From NCBI GenBank assembly GCA_023397675.1, contig JAEWTV010000112.1, positions 100,573-164,572 of the forward strand: a stretch of 64,000 bases of DNA, in the 5' to 3' direction. The stretch's first letter is position 1. Each line of letters starts with the position of its first letter. Below the pieces are notes generated by a model. That model saw nothing but the letters and a program-made list of their open reading frames with translations. It had not been told where the DNA came from and did not search any database. The DNA comes from Bacillota bacterium (GTDB lineage Bacteria > Bacillota > Clostridia > Acetivibrionales > JANLFN01). The position numbers and the translations under genes were made by a program. Positions 1 to 9,254 of this stretch are shown piece after piece.

Positions 1-1093
1 TAATACCGCCATTTACTGCTGTTATATTAGAATGTCCGCTGTCCTTGCTTAATACCACAGTCTTACCGGCTGCCGGAGTCCCATCGTTATACTTCAGGGT
101 TACTGTAATTGTTGATTTATCGCTGCCATTGGATAAAACATTTGTCTTATCGACTGTAACAGAACACTTATCGACATCTGGCGGAATAAAAGTTACAGAG
201 GCGGTCTGAGCTAAAGGTACATTAATTGCTGTAGCTGTTACCGTATAGATTACTGTCTCAGGTTTGGTATCGGAAACTGTAAATGTAGCTACTCCGCTGC
301 TGTCTGTGGTAACCTGTGCCTGACTTCCTGAAGTACCGCCATTAATAGCTGAATACTGAGATGAAGGCATAAGCTTTAACGGTACGTCGCTCATCGGATC
401 TTCTTTATAGTCCTTGAGAGTTACTGTTATAGTTGAAGAAACGCCGGTGTTAACACTGGTTTCGCTTACTACTACATTGGATTTCTCTGAGTTAACATGG
501 GTCACAGCACCTCCGTAAACCTCGATATTGGGATCGATATACAAGGCGGGACGGACACCCCTTTGATAATCTGGTTCTACGTTTCCCAAGTAGGCGCTGG
601 TACCGCAACTTACGAAATAAACCCATTTATTAGCACAAGGAGTAAGTGTCCAGTAATTTTGTAGCTGACCTTCAAGAAAGCCTCCTAAAGATTCACTATA
701 GTCCACAAAATAAGCCTGCCATTCACCGGCACTGATTAAACCAACGTAATCCTCAACTGTACCCCAATTGTGCTTTTGGATCAATGCCCGGTCTCCGGAC
801 GGCAAGCTGTTATAAAAATTATTGTTCAAAACAGATTCAATAATTGAACCTTTAAAAGCAGTAGTGCTCCCAAAGCCACAAGGGCCGCCATATAAACCTT
901 CCATCAATAGGTACCCTGTACTAGGGTTGAGCACAATCCAGCTATGGCCGGCAAAAGATACTTTATCTCCTCCATGCATGGATTTTATATCTGTTGCCTG
1001 CGCCTTGGTCTGAATAGTCTGAACCATCATGGCTGCTGCCAGTAAAATCACACAAAGTAAAATTTGCAGCGACCTCTTAATTTCCTTTTTCAC
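1..1093 (-). CDS. Secreted Ig-like (Big_1/invasin-type) repeat protein, C-terminus outside the window
   Basis: The gene runs off the left edge, so only about 364 N-terminal residues are visible. I chose the GTG at 1093 because AAAGGGG lies 8 nt upstream; an in-frame ATG at 1111 would place that Shine-Dalgarno inside the gene. The product opens with KKE-IKR and a hydrophobic stretch (SLQILLCVILLAAAMMV), a likely signal peptide. Next comes a segment ending in YWTLTP and RPALYIDP, which resembles the DUF6273 type. Two tandem Ig-like domains follow, each with the VxxTSVNTGVSSTITVTL / VDKTNVLSNGSDKSTITVTL pattern of invasin/intimin Big_1 repeats. It is probably an extracellular binding or adhesion protein; the ligand cannot be read from the sequence. 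Confidence 0.8.
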   Translation of the reverse strand, partial: MKKEIKRSLQILLCVILLAAAMMVQTIQTKAQATDIKSMHGGDKVSFAGHSWIVLNPSTGYLLMEGLYGGPCGFGSTTAFKGSIIESVLNNNFYNSLPSGDRALIQKHNWGTVEDYVGLISAGEWQAYFVDYSESLGGFLEGQLQNYWTLTPCANKWVYFVSCGTSAYLGNVEPDYQRGVRPALYIDPNIEVYGGAVTHVNSEKSNVVVSETSVNTGVSSTITVTLKDYKEDPMSDVPLKLMPSSQYSAINGGTSGSQAQVTTDSSGVATFTVSDTKPETVIYTVTATAINVPLAQTASVTFIPPDVDKCSVTVDKTNVLSNGSDKSTITVTLKYNDGTPAAGKTVVLSKDSGHSNITAVNGGI

Positions 1094-1111
1094 TCTGATT
1101 ACCCCTTTCAT

Positions 1112-1570
1112 ATATGCTCAAAACTGTAAAAGTTGACAAAATAATTGTGCTTTTGCACATATTATATAACATTTTACTGAACCACCACTGAACAAACAGT
1201 GACAACGGGATGAAGTTGTTGACATACTGTGGTTTGGAATTTACTTCTTAAGCTGGAACACTGTTAGATATGATGTTAATCGGTGCTACATATAGGTGTA
1301 AAAAATTTTTTGACACTTTAATATTATGTTAAATTTCTTCAAAAAAAGTATTCTTATACAAACATAATATTTCATTTTTCTTGGAAAAACAAGTTTATTT
1401 ATAATGACTTTTATTATTAAAAAAGCACCTCACAATAAACCACATTATTTCAATTTTTCCTGAAAAATTACCTAGATATATATTTTTGTACATTAAAGAC
1501 TTTACACAATTTCGTATCTCAGGAATATCAAAAAGGCACGCATAATTTATTTATATGTGCACATTAGCAT
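1112..1570. other. AT-rich intergenic region, no gene seen
   Basis: About 460 bases without a convincing reading frame. A small inverted repeat (TGTGC TTTT GCACA, 1146-1159) lies just upstream of the secreted repeat protein and could be a regulatory or leader hairpin. No riboswitch, tRNA or repeat family was recognised. Confidence 0.5.
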
Positions 1571-1606
1571 AAAAAAAGTGCACCTCAATGTTATTTGGGT
1601 GCACTT
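1571..1606 (-). terminator. Rho-independent terminator after the cupin gene
   Basis: On the minus strand the stem AAGTGCACC / GGTGCACTT is followed by a run of seven T. It lies about 60 nt after the stop codon of the cupin gene. Confidence 0.85.
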
Positions 1607-1668
1607 CACAAGGTGATAATTTTTATATATGTAAGAAACCGAATGTAAATATATAAAATGGATACAGC

Positions 1669-2013
1669 TTACTCTGTTTTTATTCTCTTACCTCCAAAGG
1701 CATGTATGGTTCGTGTCCCTGCTATGCATCTTCCCCACTGAAGAGTTCCTGCCGGAACAAACAATTCGTCACCGGGATTGAGGACTATTTCCTTATCTTC
1801 AAAGCAGGCAATATACTGACCTGACACTACGACAGTGTACTCGTCAAAATCATGCTTGTGTTTTTTTGACTCTCTGTCGGAATTGCAGGTCCAGAAAGCC
1901 ATCTGTCCGCCTCCCGGTCCCTCATAATAATACCCTTCAATATCCTCTGTGTTCTGAGCGCTGCCGGGTACACGGTTCTTTGTGTTTTTCATGAATTCGG
2001 GAAAATCTCTCAT
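1669..2013 (-). CDS. Small cupin-domain protein
   Basis: A 114-residue single-domain cupin. The first cupin motif is visible as HKHDFDEYTVVVSG (two His and a Glu as metal ligands), followed by LNPGDELFVPAG and a C-terminal IHAFGG that supplies the last His. Such proteins bind a divalent metal and act as small isomerases, dioxygenases or ligand sensors; the substrate is not evident. AGGAGG lies 9 nt before the ATG at 2013; a GTG at 2016 is also possible. It is followed by its own terminator and appears to be monocistronic, since the next gene upstream (2067-2744) starts with its own ribosome binding site. Confidence 0.85.
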   Translation of the reverse strand: MRDFPEFMKNTKNRVPGSAQNTEDIEGYYYEGPGGGQMAFWTCNSDRESKKHKHDFDEYTVVVSGQYIACFEDKEIVLNPGDELFVPAGTLQWGRCIAGTRTIHAFGGKRIKTE

Positions 2014-2066
2014 CACTGCTTACCTCCTCTACATCCCAATATTATTTTTTAACAAATTCATTATTT

Positions 2067-2744
2067 TTATCTTACTGCTGTCATATATCGATTATACAAA
2101 TCACTGCATTCCGCCATACATTCTAAATATAGCTTCCTTATTTTATCATCAGGGGAAATTTCTAAATAGGATTCCTTTTCCAGAATTTCAATTAAGGGCT
2201 TCATTTCATAATAATACCTATAATCTCCATCTTTTCTTAACAACTCCAGATACTGCGCTAACATTTGAATATAGCTTTGCCCGCCTGCTCTAAACTCACA
2301 CAATTTTATCAAGTCATCATAAAATGTTATAACATCATTTGAGAAAGACCTGCCATGTTCTTCTCTATTTTCTAGCCAATAGTAATGTCCAAAAGGTGTA
2401 TCCCATAACATACCCTTTATATCAGATGCTCTTTGAATCATACAATGATACCACTTATCAGTTTCTAAAAGCTTTTTAACATCAAGAACTTTATATTCAA
2501 TTGAAAATGTCTTAAATTTGCTATTGGCAATATGATTAAATATATTTGCATTGTTCTCTTTATCTATTAAGTTGGTAATGGAACACCAACATATATAATT
2601 GGGATCTAAACTACCTATAATGCATAACTTTTCTTTGCTAATATATAATTCAATATATGTTTCCTTACCAGTCAAATCATAACTTGGTTTTACTTTATTG
2701 CTTTCATTTATTAAGTTAAACCTTTTTACATTATTTAAAAGCAT
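2067..2744 (-). CDS. Hypothetical protein, 225 aa
   Basis: I do not recognise this protein. It has no signal peptide or membrane segment. The N-terminal half reads as beta-rich (YIELYISKEKLCIIGSL), the middle is rich in aromatic residues (WDTPFGHYYWLENREEHG), and the C-terminal 70 residues look helical with many Glu, Tyr and Leu. A good ribosome binding site (GGGAGG) precedes the ATG. It lies 51 nt upstream of the cupin gene on the same strand and might be co-transcribed with it. Size and composition would fit an immunity-type or Imm-like accessory protein, but nothing in the sequence proves this. Confidence 0.65.
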   Translation of the reverse strand: MLLNNVKRFNLINESNKVKPSYDLTGKETYIELYISKEKLCIIGSLDPNYICWCSITNLIDKENNANIFNHIANSKFKTFSIEYKVLDVKKLLETDKWYHCMIQRASDIKGMLWDTPFGHYYWLENREEHGRSFSNDVITFYDDLIKLCEFRAGGQSYIQMLAQYLELLRKDGDYRYYYEMKPLIEILEKESYLEISPDDKIRKLYLECMAECSDLYNRYMTAVR

Positions 2745-2895
2745 TTATAATCCTCCCCTCTTAAAATACTTTATTCAGAACTTATCATACAATTGAGTAC
2801 AATGGCAATCATTGTACCAATGAGGACGTTTTGATTTTCTTAAACCCTTAAAATACTCCTTGGAGGTTATTAATGATAGTGCCTCATTCTCTATT

Positions 2896-4338
2896 CTATT
2901 TTACCGAATACTCCTGTAGTAACCTTTCCTTCATCTCCCACAATGGCTTTGACAAATCAACATAGTATTTATGAGGATTTTCAAATCTTTTTACTTCATC
3001 CCACAAGGTATCAATTTGCTCTTTACAGTAGCCTTTTATTTCGCTTAACTTCGGATTTTCATATACACAGGCTCCCTTATCAAAAATCCTGACTAAAAGC
3101 TTATTTGCAGAAAAGTTGGTTATAGTCTTTCTTTTCCATGTGTATTCAGGATCAAACAGTTCATAAGGCTTGCTTTCATCTATAACCTCATCATTAGTCG
3201 TAAGTACGTCTGCAATTGCTTTTCCGCTCGCCTTGTCAAAAAGCCTCCAAGCCTGTTTAAATCCCGGATTGGTTATTTTCCCTACATTTTCACTAAGCTT
3301 TATTTTAGGAATCATTTCACCATTTTCTTCAATTGCCACCAGCTTGTAAACCCCGCCAAATACCGGCTCTGATTTAGAAGTGATTAAGCGTTCCCCAACA
3401 CCAAATAAATCTACCTGTGCACCTTGTACAAGTATATCCCTTATAATAAATTCATCCAGTGAGTTTGATGCAACTATTCCACAGTCATTGAACCCTGCTT
3501 CATCCAGCATTCTTCTCGCTTCCTTCGAAAGATACGTAATATCACCGCTATCAATCCTTATTCCTTTAGGTCTGAACCCTCTCGGAACCACTTCCTCGTT
3601 AAATATTTTTATTGCATTAGGTACACCGGATTTTAATACACTGTAAGTATCTACAAGAAGCGTACAACTATCGGGATATGTTCTTGCATAAGCACGGAAA
3701 GACTCCAATTCGGTTGGGAACATCTGAATCCAGCTATGTGCCATTGTACCTATAGCCGGAATGTCATATTCCCTCTCTGCGATTGTGCATGCAGTACCAA
3801 CACACCCACCTATGAATGCAGCTCTTGCGCCATAAATAGCTCCATCATAACCCTGTGCCCTTCTTGAACCGAACTCCATAACGCCTCTTCCCTGTGCAGC
3901 CCTGACAATACGGTTTGCTTTTGTGGCTATTAGACTTTGATGATTTATTGTTAATAGGATCATTGTTTCAATAAACTGAGCTTCAATTACAGGTCCTCTA
4001 ACCGTTACAACAGGTTCATTCGGAAATATCGGAGTGCCTTCAGGTATAGCCCACACATCACAGCTGAACTTAAAAGTTTTAAGATATTGCAAAAATTCTT
4101 CACTGAATTGCTTTTTACTTCTTAGGTACTCTATATCTTTATCCTCAAACCTAAGGTTTTTAAGATACTGTATAAGCTGCTCAACTCCAGCCATTATTGC
4201 ATAGCCGCCATTATCCGGAACCTTTCTGAAAAACATATCAAAATAGGCTTGTTTATCTTTCAGGTTATTCTGCAAATATCCATTTGCCATAGTTAATTCA
4301 TAAAAATCAGTCAACATAGTTAGGTTCATTTTATCCAT
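2896..4338 (-). CDS. pncB: Nicotinate phosphoribosyltransferase
   Basis: A 480-residue cytosolic enzyme that makes nicotinate mononucleotide from nicotinate and PRPP, feeding NAD synthesis. Family features seen: an N-terminal NLTMLTDFYELTMANGY, the central EFGSRRAQGYDGAI and GTMAHSWIQMFP (substrate and active-site His region), and IRIDSGDITYLSKEAR in the phosphate-binding part. Length matches the Gram-positive type 2 family. The start is the ATG at 4338, with GGAGG 6 nt upstream; an in-frame ATG 21 nt earlier would put that site inside the gene. It follows an isochorismatase/nicotinamidase-type gene by about 90 nt, so the pair can turn nicotinamide into NaMN. Confidence 0.95.
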   Translation of the reverse strand: MDKMNLTMLTDFYELTMANGYLQNNLKDKQAYFDMFFRKVPDNGGYAIMAGVEQLIQYLKNLRFEDKDIEYLRSKKQFSEEFLQYLKTFKFSCDVWAIPEGTPIFPNEPVVTVRGPVIEAQFIETMILLTINHQSLIATKANRIVRAAQGRGVMEFGSRRAQGYDGAIYGARAAFIGGCVGTACTIAEREYDIPAIGTMAHSWIQMFPTELESFRAYARTYPDSCTLLVDTYSVLKSGVPNAIKIFNEEVVPRGFRPKGIRIDSGDITYLSKEARRMLDEAGFNDCGIVASNSLDEFIIRDILVQGAQVDLFGVGERLITSKSEPVFGGVYKLVAIEENGEMIPKIKLSENVGKITNPGFKQAWRLFDKASGKAIADVLTTNDEVIDESKPYELFDPEYTWKRKTITNFSANKLLVRIFDKGACVYENPKLSEIKGYCKEQIDTLWDEVKRFENPHKYYVDLSKPLWEMKERLLQEYSVK

Positions 4339-4387
4339 TTCAAACCTCCATGTCCCCAATGTGCAGGAGTTTATTTTTTATAAATGA

Positions 4388-4415
4388 GCAGCGCAGGAGA
4401 GAAATCTGACGCTGC
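4388..4415 (-). other. Inverted repeat between the nicotinamidase-like gene and pncB
   Basis: GCAGCG and CGCTGC are separated by a 16-nt loop, with an AT-rich stretch on the minus-strand 3' side. It could be a weak intercistronic terminator or a processing hairpin. The loop is long and the stem only 6 bp, so the call is tentative. Confidence 0.3.
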
Positions 4416-4428
4416 AGAGCGACGCTTA

Positions 4429-5097
4429 TCATGCGTTCTGAACAACTTCTACTCCATTAATTATCATATTGTACAGTGCCATTACATTCATTAAATCACC
4501 ATTATGTATACCTAAATCATAAGTTTCAACTACATTTATGGGTACAATAACTCTTGCATTTTTATTTTGCATGTTGAACCAGGTTTTTAGCGTTATTGCA
4601 AATTGCTGTACACAGATGTCGGTACAGTCGCCGGTAATTATAAAGGTATTTATATGCTCGTTTTCTTTAAGCCATTTTTGAAATTCTTCTTCAATAAAAC
4701 CATTTGTAGAGTTTTTAGGAATAAGAGTATAGCCTCCTATTTCTATAAGTTCATCAACAATTTTACCTTCACTGGTTCCTACCATACAATGTTCAGGATA
4801 CGAATTGAATTCCGGCGAAGCCTTTGTGTGGCAGTCTGCGAATGTAAGCTTTGTAATGTGCAATTGGTCGCAGCGCCTTGATAATTCTGCTATTTCAGGT
4901 ATCAAGCTTTCCACTCTTGGACTCATTAATGCCCCTTCTCTGGCAAAACCGTTTACCATATCAACTATTACAAGTGCTGTTTGCTTCCCATTCAAATCTT
5001 TCAATTGGATAGCGGGAAGCCTTGTTAGCATATCAAATATCTCTTCAAGTGTTTCAACACTTCTTTTCAAAAACCCGTTTTTATCAGACATTACCAT
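4429..5097 (-). CDS. Isochorismatase-family cysteine hydrolase, probable nicotinamidase
   Basis: A 222-residue member of the isochorismatase/nicotinamidase fold. The expected triad is visible: Asp in VIVDMVNGF, Lys in LIPKNSTNGF, and the nucleophilic Cys in GDCTDICVQQF. The family hydrolyses nicotinamide, isochorismate or related amides. The position directly upstream of pncB on the same strand argues strongly for nicotinamide to nicotinate conversion in NAD salvage, although the protein lacks enough signature residues to exclude another amide. AAGGGG precedes the ATG at the usual distance. The stop is about 90 nt before the pncB start, with a possible hairpin between them. Confidence 0.85.
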   Translation of the reverse strand: MVMSDKNGFLKRSVETLEEIFDMLTRLPAIQLKDLNGKQTALVIVDMVNGFAREGALMSPRVESLIPEIAELSRRCDQLHITKLTFADCHTKASPEFNSYPEHCMVGTSEGKIVDELIEIGGYTLIPKNSTNGFIEEEFQKWLKENEHINTFIITGDCTDICVQQFAITLKTWFNMQNKNARVIVPINVVETYDLGIHNGDLMNVMALYNMIINGVEVVQNA

Positions 5098-5267
5098 ACG
5101 GTTTCCCCTTTCAAAACATGTTACATATAAAGCATATCACACATTCGGCCAGTTTAGGTTAAATCTGAATAGCTTGCTGGATTATTTTCTCCAAGGGGAT
5201 AAAATCAGGAAAAGGTTAATCTAATTATGAAAAAAGATAAGTATAGATAGGGTGTATTTTATCTGAC

Positions 5268-5852
5268 CTAATCATTCAGGCCCTTTCCATTAAGGATTTG
5301 CTGAATACATTTTTCAATCCTTGACTCCCGGGTTTTGGATTGTTTAGGCTGAGAAAAATGAAGAATATATGCCCTTTGCCGACCTGGCGTTAATTTTTCG
5401 AAAGCAGCCTTCAAATCAGGATTTTCATTAAACTTGTTTTGTAATTCTTCAGGGATGGATTCCATACTCTTTTTAAAATCCACCTGCAAGCCGGCTTTTT
5501 CTATTTCAATTGCTTCATAAATATAGTCTTTCAAGACAGCTTCCATCTCAACTATTTCCTTAACATCAGTAAATCGCACCTGACGAGCTGCCTGCACATT
5601 CTCGGTCTGTTGGGTAAGGATTCCCCTGGGGTCCTTTAATAACGCACCTTTAAAAAACAGCACCGCACAATATTCTTTGAATCCGTGTATTAAAGCGATG
5701 TTGTCTGTACCTAGTGTGTAGCAGGGTTTACCCCACTTGAATTCCTCGTTCAGTTCACAGTCAAGAAGGATTATTCTCAGTTTTTCCATTTCCTGCTGCC
5801 ACTTTTTAAGTTTGCTCAGGTATTCATCAACCTTGGGATTCATATTTGCCAT
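5268..5852 (-). CDS. YdeI/OmdA-type protein with DUF1801 domain
   Basis: A 194-residue cytosolic protein. The N-terminal two-thirds carries the DUF1801 (YdhG-like) pattern, with EEFKWGKPCYTLG and YCAVLFFKGALLKDP. The C-terminal third carries the OmdA/YdeI pattern, with AAFEKLTPGRQRAYILHFS and ending in RIEKCIQQILNGKGLND. Homologues are linked to bacteriocin or cationic peptide tolerance by annotation only; the molecular function is unknown. The start is the ATG at 5852 with GAGG 8 nt upstream; an upstream GTG overlaps that ribosome binding site and is rejected. It appears to be a single-gene unit. Confidence 0.85.
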   Translation of the reverse strand: MANMNPKVDEYLSKLKKWQQEMEKLRIILLDCELNEEFKWGKPCYTLGTDNIALIHGFKEYCAVLFFKGALLKDPRGILTQQTENVQAARQVRFTDVKEIVEMEAVLKDYIYEAIEIEKAGLQVDFKKSMESIPEELQNKFNENPDLKAAFEKLTPGRQRAYILHFSQPKQSKTRESRIEKCIQQILNGKGLND

Positions 5853-6025
5853 TAGCTGCACCTCAATAAAATTTTCTTAGGATTAGTATTAGACAAAAGA
5901 AGTGTAAATAATTCTGTTTTATAGGAAAATCAGAGGGAAGGTTCTGCTGATTGCGTCTAAGAACTTACCAATGCTATCAACAGTTTAGTCAGATTCAGTT
6001 AAGTTTTAAATTTCCGCAGGATGTT

Positions 6026-7153
6026 TTATTCACTCTTCGCTTTATGTTTGCCCTTGTGCTTTAAAAGGAAGATAATCACACCGCCAACTACCAGTATGCC
6101 CAAAATTGCGATCCCCAAAATGAGTGACGAATCGTTCCCGGTAGTATTTTTATACAACTCATTTTTATTATTTAAATTCGTTTTTGTTTGTTCTGGTTGC
6201 GTTTTATTTTTAACTTCTGAATTAGCTATACTTTCTTCAGATACTTCACCAATTCTTGTACTGTCAACCCCCAGGTTGAATGATTTATCCTCAAATTTCT
6301 CATAGTATAGCTCTTCTATTTTATAGTTTTCTTTTTCACCATGCTTAAGCTTTACCAGTTCTTCAGCAAGATTAATGCTTGCAACCCTGTTGAAATCTGC
6401 TTTGTTAAATACATATACCAGTTTGTTACTCAAGTCGTAAATATTTGAGTATTTTGTCCCTCCATCACCCCAATCCTGCTTTACTTTTGAAAGGACATCC
6501 TTAAAGTTCGCAAGCGAGATATTATCAAAACCTTTTAGCATTGCTTCAGCTGTCTCATACCTATTGCACGGATAACCCCCTAATTCAGGATTGGAAATGA
6601 AAAAATTTGTTACAACCTGATAATCCTTCTCTTTCGGTATTATTCTCATCTCACCCTGAACCCATTCGACAATTGCTGATTTACCTGTTGCATCTGCCAA
6701 CAATAAATGGTCTCCAAAGCTCTTAGGGATATTGTATTTTTTGAGAAAAACAACTGCTTCATCTACATTTGAACATTTGGAAAGAACCTCTTCTCCAAAA
6801 TTCATACCCAGGGTTTGCATGCCTTTGGAATAAGGCACATTTGTTGAAGGGCAAGCAGCTCCATCATAAAACAACCCCTTTTCGTTCATACCTCCCTGAA
6901 CATACGTTGAATTGGAGAAAAGCACCACTCCGTATGAATCTTTATCAGCTGCTTTAACTGTCATGCTGGAATTAACGCGATAAAGATAATCCTCATTGTT
7001 TCCGACTAATACCTTTCCACCCTGTACTTTTGTAAATATAGTACATGCATAGGTGTAAAAGTTTGTTGTAAAGAACATAACAACTATTACCAATAGTAAT
7101 GCGAATATCTTGATGTGCACTTTTTCTTTAACTCTATCATTTTTACAAGTCAT
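6026..7153 (-). CDS. Secreted, membrane-anchored Ntn hydrolase (choloylglycine hydrolase/acyltransferase type)
   Basis: A 375-residue extracytoplasmic protein. Residues 15-36 form a signal peptide ending in TYA, so cleavage would expose Cys37 as the N-terminal nucleophile; CTIF is followed by VLVGNNEDY and by MNEKGLFYDGAACP, typical of linear-amide C-N hydrolases (penicillin acylase, bile salt hydrolase and acyl-CoA:6-APA acyltransferase group). After the catalytic domain (to about residue 285) comes an Asn/Lys/Thr-rich linker and a C-terminal membrane helix (LILGIAILGILVVGGVIIFL) with a KHKGKHKAK tail. This layout mimics a sortase substrate, but no LPxTG is present. Substrate unknown; N-acyl amides, acyl-homoserine lactones or beta-lactams are possible. 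Confidence 0.8.
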   Translation of the reverse strand: MTCKNDRVKEKVHIKIFALLLVIVVMFFTTNFYTYACTIFTKVQGGKVLVGNNEDYLYRVNSSMTVKAADKDSYGVVLFSNSTYVQGGMNEKGLFYDGAACPSTNVPYSKGMQTLGMNFGEEVLSKCSNVDEAVVFLKKYNIPKSFGDHLLLADATGKSAIVEWVQGEMRIIPKEKDYQVVTNFFISNPELGGYPCNRYETAEAMLKGFDNISLANFKDVLSKVKQDWGDGGTKYSNIYDLSNKLVYVFNKADFNRVASINLAEELVKLKHGEKENYKIEELYYEKFEDKSFNLGVDSTRIGEVSEESIANSEVKNKTQPEQTKTNLNNKNELYKNTTGNDSSLILGIAILGILVVGGVIIFLLKHKGKHKAKSE

Positions 7154-7435
7154 ATAAACATATCCTTTATTAAAAATTAGGGGTAAGGTTCTGAAATTTA
7201 CGTCTTATATCCGGTGCATAAACTAATTACTGCCACTCTTGGTATTGGCAACACCTGCCATTTTTTAATCTTATCATATAGAAAAAATGTAATCAACAGA
7301 ACGGTTACCTTGATCTCCGAGATCCTACACGGTACGTCTTTAAATAATCTCCCCGAAATATAACAACCCTGCTGTCAAGGCACATTCTGCATACTGAGAC
7401 ATATTATATTATGTAATCTATTTAAGGAGTATCAT

Positions 7436-9034
7436 ATGTATAATAAATTTCTATACCCTTATTACATTAATACACCAATGAATAAACCATACAATACATA
7501 TAATAATCAAATAATGAATCAATATAGCTATTTATCAGGTACACCAAGTTATAACTCCTATTATGACAGTAATCAGACCGTACAAAATTTTAAATCAATA
7601 ATGGAGAATCAGGGCTTTATTGTTCAGGAAGGTACGTTAAGATATATAGATATATTAAAACTGTGCAGCGAAGGCATAATTGGCAATTGTTTGGCAAATA
7701 ACGTAGGTGCTCCCTACGCAGCCTGCTTGCTTCCGCCGGCTCCCAACCAGAATCCTTCCAGAGGGCAGCAGCCTCCAATAGGATATAACCCTGACAATCC
7801 TGGTAATTATCCTGCTAACCCAAAGTATATCCCCGGAATAAACTCAAAACTAAGACCAGACGAGGCAGTGGTATTAATCGGAATAACACCTCCTCCTGCA
7901 TTGTATTATTGCTTCCGGAGTTATGTCGGGTTTATTGAAAATAAACCGGGAAAAGATTACAGCGGATATATAACGACCGGTGATGATAATACCGGTTTTT
8001 ATCATATGATCTTTGCCAGTCTGGGTGATCAGCTAAATAATTATAATATACGGACTCTAAATACCCAAAGCGGAGGGTCTGGAGGACCTTTTAACAGTCC
8101 CACAATAATCATTAGTACTGCTGACAGAAATATTAGCACTCGACTCCGTAATGCTTTAGGTACTGCTGGTTACAGTCAGAACATAATGAATGATGACAAT
8201 ATACCTATAGAACTGGTTAATATGGGACTTGAAAAGGGTAAAGATAATTTTATGTTTATAATGAGGTTCGTTTTATGGGCGGATAAAAATATAGGTGATC
8301 AATATATTAATAATATTGATAAATATATTAAGGTATTCCGCATCACTCCTAAAACCCCTCTTTCCAACCCAGCCCCCTGGCCGGTACCAACACTTAAAAT
8401 CAGGGAAACAGGAATTACCGAATATCAGGTTGTCCCCAACGCCAGACGTGATATGGATTATCTGCGAAACCAAATAATTAAAAAATATGGAAGTCCAGAG
8501 TATGATCATGTAGACCTGGATATGAATATCGCTATTCCTGATAATTACAATGCTATACTTAGGGATTATAATGTTTATGGGGATGACAGAGATGGCGTGT
8601 ATTTTAAAACACAAGATTTCCAATTAACAAGCGATGAAGACTTTGTCATGGTATATGGCATCAACCATGAACGAACCGGGAAAGCGATATATTCCAATGC
8701 AAGCTTTTATGGAGCAGAGTATTATAATGGAGTCCTTGGAGTTTTCAGTACAGTTCAGTTTCCAGATACCGCCACGCCATATTTTCCTCAAGGGTATGAA
8801 AACGCCGGGTTTTATTATGTCTATAAAATGGCAAGAAAAGCTGATGGAGACAATGTTGCTGTTATACCCTATAGCACAGGAAACCCTCTTGGTAAGGCGT
8901 TTGGAGTTGACAATAACAAGGATGCTCGTATAGTCTTCAGAGTTTATTTGGATAAAACAGCTATGGTAGGCCCATATATTTTTGATGTCATTTGGAATCA
9001 AGCTATATTATTTAGGAAGAAGAAAAGGGTTTGA
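7436..9034 (+). CDS. Unrecognised 532-aa protein with Tyr/Asn-rich N-terminus
   Basis: I do not recognise this family. The first 50 residues are low-complexity, dominated by Tyr, Asn, Pro and Ser (SYNSYYDSNQ), reminiscent of spore-coat or exposed filament proteins. Residues 95-140 are Pro/Asn-rich (LLPPAPNQNP, YNPDNPGNYPANP). The rest looks globular, with TPPPALYYCFRSYVGF, GDDNTGFYHMIFASLGDQ and a C-terminal region of beta character ending in RKKKRV. No signal peptide or transmembrane helix is visible. A perfect AAGGAG lies 6 nt before the ATG and a strong terminator follows, so it is monocistronic. It is divergent from the Ntn hydrolase gene, 282 bp away. Confidence 0.7.
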   Translation: MYNKFLYPYYINTPMNKPYNTYNNQIMNQYSYLSGTPSYNSYYDSNQTVQNFKSIMENQGFIVQEGTLRYIDILKLCSEGIIGNCLANNVGAPYAACLLPPAPNQNPSRGQQPPIGYNPDNPGNYPANPKYIPGINSKLRPDEAVVLIGITPPPALYYCFRSYVGFIENKPGKDYSGYITTGDDNTGFYHMIFASLGDQLNNYNIRTLNTQSGGSGGPFNSPTIIISTADRNISTRLRNALGTAGYSQNIMNDDNIPIELVNMGLEKGKDNFMFIMRFVLWADKNIGDQYINNIDKYIKVFRITPKTPLSNPAPWPVPTLKIRETGITEYQVVPNARRDMDYLRNQIIKKYGSPEYDHVDLDMNIAIPDNYNAILRDYNVYGDDRDGVYFKTQDFQLTSDEDFVMVYGINHERTGKAIYSNASFYGAEYYNGVLGVFSTVQFPDTATPYFPQGYENAGFYYVYKMARKADGDNVAVIPYSTGNPLGKAFGVDNNKDARIVFRVYLDKTAMVGPYIFDVIWNQAILFRKKKRV

Positions 9035-9045
9035 GGAAAATTGAA

Positions 9046-9081
9046 AAAACAGCACTGAAAGCCAGTGCTGTTTTAATTTTT
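9046..9081 (+). terminator. Rho-independent terminator after the 532-aa protein gene
   Basis: Stem AAAACAGCACTG / CAGTGCTGTTTT with a 5-nt loop (AAAGC), followed by AATTTTT. It lies 12 nt after the stop codon. Confidence 0.9.
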
Positions 9082-9254
9082 ACCTGAGATATCTACAGAA
9101 TGTGCCTTTAAAATCAATTTCTTCGAATAACTTTTTCTTTCCAGTTTAATTATATCATATATAAAAGTTTAGATGCAGACTGTTTATTTTTCTACTAAGC
9201 CACTAAAATATGATTAATATGATCTGCAGATAAATATAAAAGGAGTGTATCAGC

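Noticed and set aside
6130..6160. Sortase motif before the C-terminal helix of the Ntn hydrolase
   Set aside because: NTTGN lacks the Pro and the usual LPxTG/NPxTN spacing; membrane anchoring by the helix alone is enough.
7030..7435. Riboswitch or operator between the Ntn hydrolase and the 532-aa protein
   Set aside because: The only structure is a 13-bp GATCTC..GAGATC palindrome, too small and isolated to call.
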